Below, piece by piece: positions 44,115 to 52,391 of a DNA stretch of 64,000 nucleotides. Below the pieces are notes generated by a model. That model was not told the DNA's origin and searched no databases. It saw only the letters and a list, made by a program, of their open reading frames with translations. Position numbers and translations under genes: made by a program. How positions within the stretch are numbered: the first letter of the stretch is position 1; every line of letters begins with the position of its first letter. Source of the DNA: Burkholderia vietnamiensis LMG 10929 (GTDB lineage: Bacteria > Pseudomonadota > Gammaproteobacteria > Burkholderiales > Burkholderiaceae); the NCBI RefSeq assembly GCF_000959445.1, contig NZ_CP009632.1, positions 1,178,001-1,242,000 on the forward strand, read 5' to 3'.

Positions 44115-44540
44115 ATGCGAACCAGCGCCCGTAACCAATTCCCCGGCCGGATCGACGTCGTCAAGCCCGGCGCCGTCAACGACGAAGTCACGCTGCGTAC
44201 CGACAATGGCCTCGAGATCGTCGCCGTGATCACGCACGGCAGCGCAGCGTCGCTGGGCCTCGCGGCGGGGACGAATGCCTTCGCGCTCGTCAAGGCGTCG
44301 TCGGTGATCGTGATGGTCGACGTCGACAGCAGCAAGGTATCGGCCCGCAACTGCATCGCCGGCACCGTGTCGTCGATTGCGAAAGGCGCGGTGAATTCCG
44401 AAGTCGTGATTCGCGCGGCCGGCGGCGCCGAGATCGTCGCGATCGTTACCAACGATAGCGTCGATCGTCTCGGTCTCGCGAGCGGCAAGGCCGCATCCGC
44501 AGTCTTCAAGGCATCGAGCGTGATCGTCGCCGTCGCGTGA
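44115..44540 (+). CDS. Molbindin: two tandem TOBE/Mop domains
   Basis: A 141-residue cytoplasmic protein made of two Mop repeats, each about 68 residues: NQFPGRIDVVKPGAVNDEVT ... LVKASSVIVMV and NCIAGTVSSIAKGAVNSEVV ... FKASSVIVAV. Such di-Mop proteins bind and store molybdate or tungstate as oligomers. The ATG has GGAGA upstream. No molybdate transporter genes are adjacent, so it acts as a stand-alone store or buffer. Confidence 0.9.
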   Translation: MRTSARNQFPGRIDVVKPGAVNDEVTLRTDNGLEIVAVITHGSAASLGLAAGTNAFALVKASSVIVMVDVDSSKVSARNCIAGTVSSIAKGAVNSEVVIRAAGGAEIVAIVTNDSVDRLGLASGKAASAVFKASSVIVAVA

Positions 44541-44778
44541 TTGGCCGTTCACGCAGCTGAGCGCCGTAACGACCCGGAGCAGTTGGCGACACCCGTATGC
44601 GTTGGCTGCGCAAATCAGCTTGCGGGCATAGCAACAAGATCGATGCTTTGAAGACATCCGCCGCGACGTCGTCGGCGTGGCCGCCACGCGTTAGCGCCGG
44701 CATGGGCGAGCGCGCGGTAAGTGCCGCGCTCGCACCGAATAATCAGCATTGATACCGCAGGGGAACGAGGAACGACGC

Positions 44779-44794
44779 CCCATAAACGGTTACC
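44779..44794 (+). promoter_or_regulatory. Iteron-like site, distal
   Basis: CCCATAAACGGTTACC, followed by TTGCCG, lies between the molbindin and the EamA gene. It matches the consensus CCCATAAANGGCTACC with one change. The same trailing bases occur after the iteron at 55849 (ctaccTTTGCCG). It is about 11 kb from the array. Confidence 0.55.
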
Positions 44795-44827
44795 TTGCCG
44801 TCCAGGCAGACGACGTCCTCGTCTTTG

Positions 44828-45889
44828 TCAGTGCCGATGACGGTGATGAATGTCCGGAAAATGCGCGTGACTGTGCGTGATCGGCAGATGCACGTGCGGA
44901 TGGGTGTGCGGCTCGTTGCCGTCGTACGGAAAGTCGTGCGCGTGCTGATGGTGTTCGTCGTGACGATGCCGGTGCGCGTGTTCGAGCCGTTCGTGCGCGT
45001 GCTCGTGTTCGTGCCGCTCGCGCACATGCAGCCAGATGCCGAGCGCCATCAGTGCGGAGGCGGCCCAGAACGTGACGGACGGCAGCGCCGGCCAGATCAA
45101 CAGTGACAGCAAGACGCCGAACAGCGGCGCCACGGAGAAGTACGCACCCGTGCGTGCGCTGCCGAGGTGGCGCAGCGCGACGACGAACAGCACGAGACTG
45201 ATGCCATATCCGCCGAGTCCGGTGAGCATCGCGGCGAGCGTAATCGGAACGGTCGGCAACGCGGCGCCCGTCGCGAGCGCGATGGCGATATTCACCGGGC
45301 CCGCGACGAGGCCCTTCACGCATGCGATGACCATCGCATCGTTCGCGGCGACCTTGCGCGTCAGGTTGTTGTCGATCGCCCAGCACAGACAGGCGCCGGC
45401 AATCAGCAGCGCACCGGCCGGCACGCCCGCCTGGGCCGGCGCCCACGACAGCAGGATGCCCCCGGCGACGATCGCCACCATGCCGCCGAACACCTGCAGA
45501 TCGACGTTCTCGCGGAATACGACCCACGCGATGACGGCGGTCAACACGCCTTCCAGATTGAGCAGCAACGCGCTCGTCGCGGCCGGCGTCGTCGACAGCC
45601 CGAGCATCAGCAGCGCAGGGCCTGCGATGCCGCCGGCCGCGATCGCTCCGGCGAGCCAAGGCAGCTCGGCACGTTGCAGCGGTGCGGCGCCATCCGTCGA
45701 CGGACGGTGCCCGCGCAATGCGCGCAGGCCGATTACAACCCCGAGGCCGACACCGCTGCCGAGATAGAAAAGACCTGCGACCATGAACGGCGACATCGTA
45801 CCGATCAGCGCCTTGGCGAGCGGCGTCGCAGCGCCGAACAAGATGGCGGCTGTGAGCGCGACGAGAATCGCGGAGTGTCTGGGGTTCAT
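44828..45889 (-). CDS. DMT/EamA transporter with a histidine-rich C-terminal tail
   Basis: A 353-residue inner membrane protein. Ten hydrophobic helices form two EamA repeats (about 8-145 and 155-285; NLEGVLTAVIAWVVFRENVD, RTGAYFSVAPLFGVLLSLLI). The last 66 residues are hydrophilic and contain about 24 histidines (HEHEHAHERLEHAHRHRH, THPHVHLPITHSHAH). A tail of this kind is a metal-binding feature known from Zn, Ni and Co carriers, not a normal part of EamA proteins, so transport or sensing of a divalent metal is a plausible inference. It is monocistronic; an iteron-like site lies 34 bases past its stop. Confidence 0.9.
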   Translation of the reverse strand: MNPRHSAILVALTAAILFGAATPLAKALIGTMSPFMVAGLFYLGSGVGLGVVIGLRALRGHRPSTDGAAPLQRAELPWLAGAIAAGGIAGPALLMLGLSTTPAATSALLLNLEGVLTAVIAWVVFRENVDLQVFGGMVAIVAGGILLSWAPAQAGVPAGALLIAGACLCWAIDNNLTRKVAANDAMVIACVKGLVAGPVNIAIALATGAALPTVPITLAAMLTGLGGYGISLVLFVVALRHLGSARTGAYFSVAPLFGVLLSLLIWPALPSVTFWAASALMALGIWLHVRERHEHEHAHERLEHAHRHRHDEHHQHAHDFPYDGNEPHTHPHVHLPITHSHAHFPDIHHRHRH

Positions 45890-46406
45890 GATGCGGATTG
45901 GCGTTGAGTGTCGGGAGTGGATATCGGTATTGTGCGCCGGGAGATCGGGCCAACGGGCGACGGGCAGTGCTTCAGCGAAATCGGTTTTGCGGTGCGCTTA
46001 CATCGAGCGCCGGGCAGCGCGATTCGGTTGAGCTTTCGGCTGTGGGTGGTATTGCGTCGCGCGCATGATGCGTGCCGGCGCGGCGGTTCGGGCGAGACAT
46101 TATGGCGGTTGCGGCGCGCGGCGACAATCGACGTAAGGCAATCGCGGCGCGGCGTGGTGATTGCGCATCGGGGCTCGCTGACGTGCTGGCCGATCGGGCG
46201 CGGCGAAGCCGATTCTGCGATATGGATTCGTGCGGAGCTACTCGGCCGGCTCTTCGTCGGAGATCCGTCGGCGTGAGTCGCGCCCAGGTGTGGCGATATC
46301 AGTAGCCCGAACTATTATTGTTTGCGGTGAATCTGTTCGTGAGGCTGCAACTTGCGATTGCGTATACGGCTTCGTATCGGATTTATATCCGCTCGATGCG
46401 ATTGAT

Positions 46407-46433
46407 GCGTTGCCTGCGTTGCCTGCGTTGCCT
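46407..46433. repeat. Nonamer tandem repeat, three copies
   Basis: GCGTTGCCT is repeated three times directly before the octamer array, which starts 14 bases later. Confidence 0.9.
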
Positions 46434-46446
46434 GCGTCGTCGCGTG

Positions 46447-46710
46447 TCTGCGTGTCTGCGTGTCTGCGTGTCTGCGGTTCTGCGTGTCTGCGGTTCTGCG
46501 GTTCTGCGTGTCTGCGGTTCTGCGGTTCTGCGGTTCTGCGGTTCTGCGGTTCTGCGGTTCTGCGGTTCTGCGGTTCTGCGGTTCTGCGGTTCTGCGGTTC
46601 TGCGGTTCTGCGGTTCTGCGGTTCTGCGGTTCTGCGGTTCTGCGGTTCTGCGGTTCTGCGGTTCTGCGGTTCTGCGGTTCTGCGGTTCTGCGGTTCTGCG
46701 GTTCTGCGGT
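46447..46710. repeat. Octamer tandem repeat, 33 copies
   Basis: 264 bases of an 8-bp unit. Units 1-3, 5 and 8 read TCTGCGTG, the others TCTGCGGT; units 9-33 are 25 identical copies without interruption. Purity increases left to right, which suggests ongoing slippage growth at the right end. Purine/pyrimidine strands are unequal (one strand nearly lacks A). Confidence 0.97.
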
Positions 46711-46994
46711 GCGCGGGGAGCGCGCGGAACGGCGGGCGGTCGGGATAGTTCGTCGATTGGGGTCGACAGCCAAGGGCGCGGCGACAAAGCAGACACCAGT
46801 GACCGACGGGTCAAGTGCCGTCGACCGCCAGGCGGTTCGATGCCGGTGCAATGATGGAAATCAGATGATGGTGGTGTGGGCAGCGCAGGTCGTACCGACG
46901 CGCCCTCTAGCATTCGCCGGTCCGTCACACGATGCGCTGCATGCGCAGCGCGGGCTGGATGTTGCCGCGCGCTCGCGCGGCAACACATCGGGCG

Positions 46995-47663
46995 TTACTC
47001 GTTCGCGGCCGTCTGCTGTTCGGCCTGCGGTGCTGCGTCCGACGGCGCATCCGTCGGTGCGTCTGCGGGTGCCGGCTGCGATGCCGCTGAATCGACAGGC
47101 GCCTGCGCTTTCGGCTGCTGCGGTGCACCCTTTGCCGCCTGCGCCCCACCCTTGCCCGGCCGGCGCGATTTCAATAGGCGCGCGCGCGCGGCATCGTCGT
47201 GCGTCACGCGACCGGCTTCGTTACCTTGCAGATCGACCCGCACCGCGTCTTCGACGAGACACGACCAATAACGATTGCCGCGGCACCACGTGGACATCGC
47301 TTCGCGCAACTCCGCTTCGCTCAGCCCGACGGACTGCGCCTCGCGCGCGAGGTCGTCCCAGATGCCGACCTTCAGGGGCACCTTCGGAGCCGGATTCTTC
47401 GGGAATGCGCGCGGGAACCGACGCTGCAGTTTGCCGATCGCGACGATGACCGGATCGACCGGCGTCGACGGTTTCGCCGAAGCGGGCTTGGCGCCGGACG
47501 GCGCTTTGGCCGGGGCACCCGATTTGGCCCCGCGAGCCGGCCGGTTGCCCGACTTGGGCTTTGCACCCGCATCCGGTTGCGTTGCCGGTTGCTTCGCGTT
47601 GCGCTCCTGCTTGGCCTTAGCTGCGAGCTGCGCCCGCAATTCGGCAAGTTGTTCAAAACCCAT
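46995..47663 (-). CDS. ProQ/FinO-domain RNA-binding protein
   Basis: A 222-residue protein. The ProQ/FinO domain covers about 68-168 (PVIVAIGKLQRRFPRAFPKN, VPLKVGIWDDLAREAQSVGL, AMSTWCRGNRYWSCLVEDAV, RVDLQGNEAG). It is flanked by basic, Lys/Ala/Pro-rich N-terminal (about 15-66) and Ala/Pro/Gln-rich C-terminal (about 168-222) tails that look disordered. Members are RNA chaperones for small RNAs and mRNA 3' ends; FinO controls plasmid transfer, so a copy on a megaplasmid-like replicon is apt. Start at 47663 (MGFEQLAELRAQL). Confidence 0.9.
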   Translation of the reverse strand: MGFEQLAELRAQLAAKAKQERNAKQPATQPDAGAKPKSGNRPARGAKSGAPAKAPSGAKPASAKPSTPVDPVIVAIGKLQRRFPRAFPKNPAPKVPLKVGIWDDLAREAQSVGLSEAELREAMSTWCRGNRYWSCLVEDAVRVDLQGNEAGRVTHDDAARARLLKSRRPGKGGAQAAKGAPQQPKAQAPVDSAASQPAPADAPTDAPSDAAPQAEQQTAANE

Positions 47664-48468
47664 AAATTCAATCCACCAGGAATATAAGGCGTGGTTCGTG
47701 CAGCCGCTTCGCACATCGACATGCCGCATCGCATGCGGCTTGTTGCTGCCGCTGCACGCGATTGCGGGGCCGCATCGCCATCGCCGCTGTTTCAGGCACC
47801 CGGCCACGATGCCGGAGAAGGCAGGAGTGGAAGTATACCGGTACGCGCGACGGTCGGTTCGCCGACGGGTTCATATTTGGCCGGAACCGCGGCCGCGGGG
47901 CGTCCGAATCGGCGTGCTGCGCATTATCGCTGCGTTTTCGTCGAATAACGACCGTACGTTACGTAGCGCCGCTTTACCCGCGTTTGGGTGCGGTGCGCAA
48001 TGCATGTAACGCGTGCGTTGGTCCGCCGCGGGAAATCTGGACGCTGTCATTGGCGGCGCTGGCGTTCGCATGTCGCATTACGGGTCATTCAACATATGGC
48101 GGTGCCAGCCTTTGCATGCCGCATGAAGCGCGGTCGGTGCATTCAGCGATTCACGTCACACGCGGTCGTGGTGGGCTTGGTTGCGTGCGCATCGATATGC
48201 ATCGCATGCCATGTGGTTGCGCGGACGATGGCGGCGACGGGAGGTGGCATCGGGCATCTCCGGTCAACGGCAGGTGCCAACGACGATGGGCAACATCTAC
48301 ATCGGATCCGGCACTACAACGGAAATTGGCGCAGTGCGCCTCGTCCTCATTACATCGAAGCTGCGAATCTTCCAATTGGTAGCAACGGCGCCGCGTACTG
48401 GGAAGCGTCGCGTATGGGCCGCAGGTTGCGACTGCTTCGTATCAAGGGGTTCGCATGGACGCCGTCGA
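47664..48468. other. Gene-free region, 805 bp
   Basis: G+C is lower than in the flanking genes, and no frame shows the codon pattern of the neighbours. A short stretch around 48355-48420 (ATTGGTAGCAACGGCGCCGC) looks protein-like in one frame (LPIGSNGAAYWEASRM) but has no start or domain. It may be a decayed gene; I cannot name it. Confidence 0.4.
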
Positions 48469-48960
48469 TCAAAACACGCCAAGCGCTAACCCGGCAGCAA
48501 ACGCTGCACCGATGTCCGCGCAGCGCTCGAGATCCTCGCGGTCGATCATTTTCGGCGCGAGGATACGCTCGGGCGTCTGCGCGTGAGTGCAGACGATCAA
48601 GCCCGGCACCACACACCTGAGCCGCCATCCGGTCGCGATTCGATCGATCTGGCGCAGCGCGTTCTGTCCGTCGCTGCCCGCACAAATCATCGCCGCATAC
48701 GGACGACCGTTCACGCGATCGACCGCCGCGTAGTAACAGCGATCGAAGAAGTCTTTCATCATCCCGGACATCGCCGCGAGATTTTCCGGCGTCGCGAACA
48801 GATACGCGTCGGCGGCGAGCACGTCGTCTGCGTGCGTCACGTCGGCACGCTGCAGCCGAACGTCGACGCCCGGCTGCTCGCGCGCCGCGACGGCGGCCGC
48901 TTCGACCATTTGCCGTGTGCCACCGGTCATCGTGTGATAGACGATTAACAGCGTCTTCAT
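48469..48960 (-). CDS. Flavodoxin-like NAD(P)H oxidoreductase
   Basis: A 163-residue flavodoxin-fold protein. The FMN phosphate loop is LIVYHTMTGGTRQMVEAAA (residues 5-23), FATPENLAAMSGMMKDFFDR lies at the isoalloxazine side, and AAMICAGSDGQNALRQIDRI follows. It is probably a single-domain flavoprotein with reductase activity; partner and substrate are unknown. It lies 127 bases downstream of the TetR gene on the same strand and could be co-transcribed with it. Confidence 0.85.
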   Translation of the reverse strand: MKTLLIVYHTMTGGTRQMVEAAAVAAREQPGVDVRLQRADVTHADDVLAADAYLFATPENLAAMSGMMKDFFDRCYYAAVDRVNGRPYAAMICAGSDGQNALRQIDRIATGWRLRCVVPGLIVCTHAQTPERILAPKMIDREDLERCADIGAAFAAGLALGVF

Positions 48961-49087
48961 CTGTATTCGCTCTCTCTATTCGGTCGCGTCAGATTCAACC
49001 GCGCCGATGGCGGGTAGCGGAGTGCGCGTGGGCCCGCATCTGCGCGTTGTCCAGTTGCGGCGCGTGACTGCTGCATTGGATACCGGA

Positions 49088-49741
49088 TTAGCCCCGCGCC
49101 GGCGCCGACGAATCCGCGTCGGCCGGATGGCCGTAGTACGTGAGAAACATGTCCGCGGCCGCTTGCGCGACCTTTTGCTGCTGCGGAACTTCGAGCGGCG
49201 GCTGGCCAAGCGTCACTTGCGGCCAGAACGCGAACGCCTTCACGATGCCATGCAGTTGGTGGGCAGCGAATTCCGGATCGGGAGCGGACAGGCGACCGGC
49301 CGCCGCGGCCGCGCGAATCCAGACGGTCAAATCCTCCTCGCGTTCGCCAATGCGCTCCACCATGTCGCGTGAACGTTCCGGCGAGTGAATGACGGCGCCG
49401 ATCGCAACGCGTGCCAGTGCGAGAAACGCTTCGTCGCTCAGCAGCCGCAGTTTGCGGTCAAGCAATACGAGCAACTGCTCCCGCAGCGGCACGTCTGCGC
49501 GATAAGCGGACACGCCGACGGTGCACGTCGCATCCCATAAGCGATGCAGGATCGCGGCGAACAACGCCTCCTTGCCGGGGAAATGGTTGTACACCGTGCG
49601 CTTCGACACATTTGCGCGCGCGGCGATGCGATCCATGCTGGTCGCGTCGTAGCCTGCCGCGAGAAATTCCTTGATCGCGGCATCAAGGATGGCCGCTCGC
49701 TTTCTTTCGGTCAGGCGCTCAGAGGGTGTGTTCGTATTCAT
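49088..49741 (-). CDS. TetR/AcrR family transcriptional regulator
   Basis: A 217-residue repressor. The helix-turn-helix lies at about 12-60: ILDAAIKEFLAAGYDATSMD followed by RIAARANVSKRTVYNHFPGK. The C-terminal domain resembles TetR_C groups (AAAGRLSAPDPEFAAHQLHG). It is divergent from the metallo-beta-lactamase fold gene with 84 bases between starts, which contain a TATACCG/CGGTATA inverted pair. Control of that gene, and of the flavodoxin-like gene behind it, is likely. Confidence 0.92.
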   Translation of the reverse strand: MNTNTPSERLTERKRAAILDAAIKEFLAAGYDATSMDRIAARANVSKRTVYNHFPGKEALFAAILHRLWDATCTVGVSAYRADVPLREQLLVLLDRKLRLLSDEAFLALARVAIGAVIHSPERSRDMVERIGEREEDLTVWIRAAAAAGRLSAPDPEFAAHQLHGIVKAFAFWPQVTLGQPPLEVPQQQKVAQAAADMFLTYYGHPADADSSAPARG

Positions 49742-49752
49742 GAAAGAAATTC

Positions 49753-49802
49753 TATACCGTTGAGTTTACTTTTCGCCCAACAGATCTACACTGCTCGGTA
49801 TA
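49753..49802. promoter_or_regulatory. Inverted repeat in the TetR/MBL divergent promoter
   Basis: TATACCG (49753-49759) and CGGTATA (49796-49802) are exact inverted copies 36 bases apart in a very AT-rich gap. Each is followed by a TTTACTTTT/ACTTTTATT-type run. They may be the outer arms of two operators or overlap the -10 boxes of the two promoters. Confidence 0.5.
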
Positions 49803-49825
49803 CTTTTATTGACGGGAAATCAAAT

Positions 49826-50950
49826 ATGGCGTCCCCGCTCGTTTTTCTTCATCGGGTCCTCGGTATCGCAGCCGCGAGGCGTGGCCGCGATTTGTCCGGC
49901 GGCTCGCCACAACACGATGGCGAGCGCTTCCGCAACACGACGGCAAGGCCCGCGGAGAGTTTTGGCAAGACGCTTCGCATCGCCTGGAACATGCTGTTCA
50001 ACAAACCGCGCAACACGGTGCCGACGGGCGTTTTACCAATCGATCCGCTTACTCGCGAGCAACTCGACGCAGCTCCGGATCGGAGCCTGTATCGGCTCGG
50101 GCATTCGACGTTGCTATTCAAGTTGCGCGGCGAATTCTGGTTGACGGATCCGGTATTCGCCGAGCGAGCATCGCCGTTTCGGCGCGTGGGCCCAAAACGC
50201 TTCCATGCGCCGCCGATTGAACTCGGCGATCTACCGCCGTTGCGCGGCGTGATACTTTCCCACGATCACTATGATCACCTCGATCGCGATGCGGTGAGCG
50301 CGCTGGCGGACACCACGAGTGTCTTCGTTACGACGCTCGGTGTCGGCGACCGCCTGATCGAATGGGGCATCGACGCCGGGAAGGTGCGCCAGCTCGACTG
50401 GTGGCAAAGCGTTGACGTCGCCGGCCTGACGCTCACCGCGACGCCCGCCCAGCATTTTTCGGGGCGCAGCCTGTTTGACGGCAATAGCACGCTGTGGGCG
50501 TCGTGGGTCATCGTTGACGACGAACTGCGCATGTTCTTTAGTGGCGACACCGGGTACTTCGACGACTTCCGAATGATCGGCGAGCGCCTCGGACCGTTCG
50601 ATGTGACATTCGTCGAGACCGGAGCGTACGACCCGCAATGGCCGTACGTGCATATGCAGCCGGAGGAGACAGTCCAGGCCCATATCGATCTGCGAGGACA
50701 TACGCTGATTCCGATTCATAACGGCACATTCGATCTCGCGATGCATTGCTGGCACGAACCGTTCGAACGTGTCACCGCGTTGTCGGTCGCCCACGGCATT
50801 CAATTGTCGACTCCAAGGATGGGCGAACGGGTGGATCTCAATGAGCCGCATCGCGGCGAACGGTGGTGGCGAACAGTTAAGCAGGCATTGGCAGCGCCCT
50901 CCAAGAAGGCGTGGCGATGGCCATTGTGCGCAGCGCGATCGGTGAAGTAG
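49826..50950 (+). CDS. Metallo-beta-lactamase fold hydrolase (UlaG/NAPE-PLD-like)
   Basis: A 374-residue MBL-fold protein. The metal ligands include the H-x-H-x-D-H motif SHDHYDHLD (H146, H148, D150, H151), FSGDTGYFDDF further on and IPIHNGTFDLAMH towards the end. HSTLLFKLRGEFWLTDPVFA is typical of the NAPE-PLD/UlaG branch, which cleaves phosphodiester or ester bonds. A hydrophobic-basic N-terminus (SPLVFLHRVLGIAAARRG) may attach it to the membrane. It is divergent from a TetR gene, its likely repressor. Substrate unknown. Confidence 0.9.
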   Translation: MASPLVFLHRVLGIAAARRGRDLSGGSPQHDGERFRNTTARPAESFGKTLRIAWNMLFNKPRNTVPTGVLPIDPLTREQLDAAPDRSLYRLGHSTLLFKLRGEFWLTDPVFAERASPFRRVGPKRFHAPPIELGDLPPLRGVILSHDHYDHLDRDAVSALADTTSVFVTTLGVGDRLIEWGIDAGKVRQLDWWQSVDVAGLTLTATPAQHFSGRSLFDGNSTLWASWVIVDDELRMFFSGDTGYFDDFRMIGERLGPFDVTFVETGAYDPQWPYVHMQPEETVQAHIDLRGHTLIPIHNGTFDLAMHCWHEPFERVTALSVAHGIQLSTPRMGERVDLNEPHRGERWWRTVKQALAAPSKKAWRWPLCAARSVK

Positions 50951-51251
50951 ACGCACGGGGTCGGGGCTGCGATGCGTCGATTTGTGTGGGCCCCGAGGCG
51001 CTAGCGCATCTCGCTCCTGAAGCCCCATGCGAGAAAACAACCAATTGGCTTCGGGGAGTCTGCGGTTGCTCAGCGACGCGATTGTCGATCACCCTGCTGG
51101 GAATCGTGTCGTCGCGGGCTTTAGTGTCGGGAACACTGATTCGGATTCGGCAGCACCCGCCTCTCGCCGATCGGAGGTTGGCGCCTTTTCAACCACGAAC
51201 TCTAGGTCCCCGCCGTCATCGGTCGGACTAACAGTTGCGCGCCCACACTGT

Positions 51252-51267
51252 GTTGTCACGTGACAAC
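51252..51267. promoter_or_regulatory. parS site 1
   Basis: GTTGTCACGTGACAAC, a perfect 16-bp palindrome; ParB-binding centromere sequence upstream of parAB. Confidence 0.92.
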
Positions 51268-51814
51268 TGCACATTGCGCCCCTGCGGAAACCGCTCCACC
51301 GCCCGATCGGAATGTATTGCAAACTACGTATTACGTTTCAAATGAAACGATTGTGGTCATATTGAAGGCACCCTGCAGAATTTCAGACCCGGTCGCGCAC
51401 GCGCCCCTAATTCAAGCCGGCAATGGCGGATCTTTCCGTGAAACAACATGAAGAATGCCTAGCAAACCGTTGCGCGATAAGGGTTTCCGCTTGCGCCCAT
51501 TTTTTGGAGAATTGTTTCACGGTCAGTGAGCCGGCGCGTCTAGTTGCCACATCGTCGCCGAGAATCTCCCATTAATGTGACGCGGCGAGAGGCGCTATCT
51601 GCCCCACTCCACACCTGGCTGGCGCGCGGCACGCGAGACCGCCCTGAACCCAACATCCGACAGCTTCGGCTGAGGACGTACGGCGCAATATTAGGGGCAG
51701 ATCATCGCCCAGCTGTCATGGTATGCGGGGCTGTAGGTGGTTGGGCCCGTCGCCGAGCGTCACGCGCGGCCGATGTTTCTCGTGCCCCGCTCGCATATGA
51801 AGAACCGACGCGCG

Positions 51815-51830
51815 GTTGTCACGTAACAAC
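51815..51830. promoter_or_regulatory. parS site 2 (one mismatch)
   Basis: GTTGTCACGTAACAAC, one base different from the perfect palindrome in the right arm. Confidence 0.8.
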
Positions 51831-51941
51831 CCAGTCGCCCCTCGGTCTTATCCCCGAAGCAATCAAAATCCGGCGCGCGCCGTAACGCGCTGTATTTCGG
51901 CTCCTTTGGTATCAACGCCAGCCACCGCTTGGGCGCAAGTC

Positions 51942-51957
51942 GTTGTCACGTGACAAC
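51942..51957. promoter_or_regulatory. parS site 3
   Basis: GTTGTCACGTGACAAC, perfect copy. Confidence 0.92.
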
Positions 51958-52081
51958 CGCGTTCCGCATCCGGCCGCATTTGAGCGTCGCCCGTGGCTCT
52001 CAGCAAGCTTTAGAACCACAGCAAAGGCACGGCGCCAACGCGCTGTGCCAAAGACATCCGCGATGGTTGGTCGCCCACACC

Positions 52082-52097
52082 GTTGTCACGTGACAAC
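52082..52097. promoter_or_regulatory. parS site 4
   Basis: GTTGTCACGTGACAAC, perfect copy, 140 bases after site 3. Confidence 0.92.
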
Positions 52098-52285
52098 CTT
52101 CATTAAGGGACCGGTGCTTGGGCGTCCTCGGCAGTTGAGCGTTCGCGCCATCCAACACGAAATACCGGCGCCCGAGAATCAATGAGTGCATAGAAAAGCG
52201 ATTTGTCACTTCGGCAATCACAGCCCGATTTAAAATCATTCCGTCCGTGCCGCTCGAAGATCAGCTACGGTAGCTATCCAGCCGA

Positions 52286-52301
52286 CTTGTCACGTGACAA
52301 C
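52286..52301. promoter_or_regulatory. parS site 5 (first base differs)
   Basis: CTTGTCACGTGACAAC lies 90 bases before parA; the 14-bp core is intact. Confidence 0.88.
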
Positions 52302-52354
52302 TAAGGATGGCTCGCGCCGCGAAATAAGCCGTTTCTCTGGACTTTCCAAAAGTA

Positions 52355-52373
52355 TTTGCATATATTACGCAAA
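52355..52373. promoter_or_regulatory. Candidate parAB promoter/operator
   Basis: TTTGC-N9-GCAAA inverted repeat enclosing TATATT, a good -10 box, directly before the ribosome-binding site GGAG of parA. Autorepression by ParA or ParB is common in such operons; here it is inferred from position. Confidence 0.5.
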
Positions 52374-52391
52374 ACTCCTTGGAGAGATTTA

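Larger units (their letters stand above)
45890..46994. other. Gene-free region, 1.1 kb, with large microsatellites
   Basis: Between the EamA gene and the ProQ-like gene. It holds the nonamer and octamer arrays (46407-46433, 46447-46710). The long open frames across the octamers on both strands only read the repeat (an eight-residue period) and are not genes. I see no other structure. Confidence 0.7.
50951..52391. other. Partition (centromere) region, 1.44 kb without a gene
   Basis: Contains five parS copies and one near copy between 51252 and 52301, a CGTTTCA/TGAAACG palindrome at 51334-51349, an inverted pair CCGTGAAACAA/TTGTTTCACGG (51436, 51512) and the parA promoter. G+C is lower than elsewhere. 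No coding frame is convincing. Confidence 0.8.

Noticed and set aside
46315..46988. Long frames on both strands with an eight-residue repeat (CGSAVLRF; RRTAEPQN)
   Set aside because: Direct product of the octamer array; no start signals or domains outside it.
47988..48620. Possible exported protein with a hydrophobic stretch near 48155-48215
   Set aside because: Irregular codon use, no ribosome-binding site, overlaps the flavodoxin-like gene on the opposite strand; no domain seen.
49534..49549. CCCATAAG sequence with a rare TTA codon in the TetR gene, as a further iteron
   Set aside because: Only the first seven bases match; the right half (GCGATGCAG) does not.
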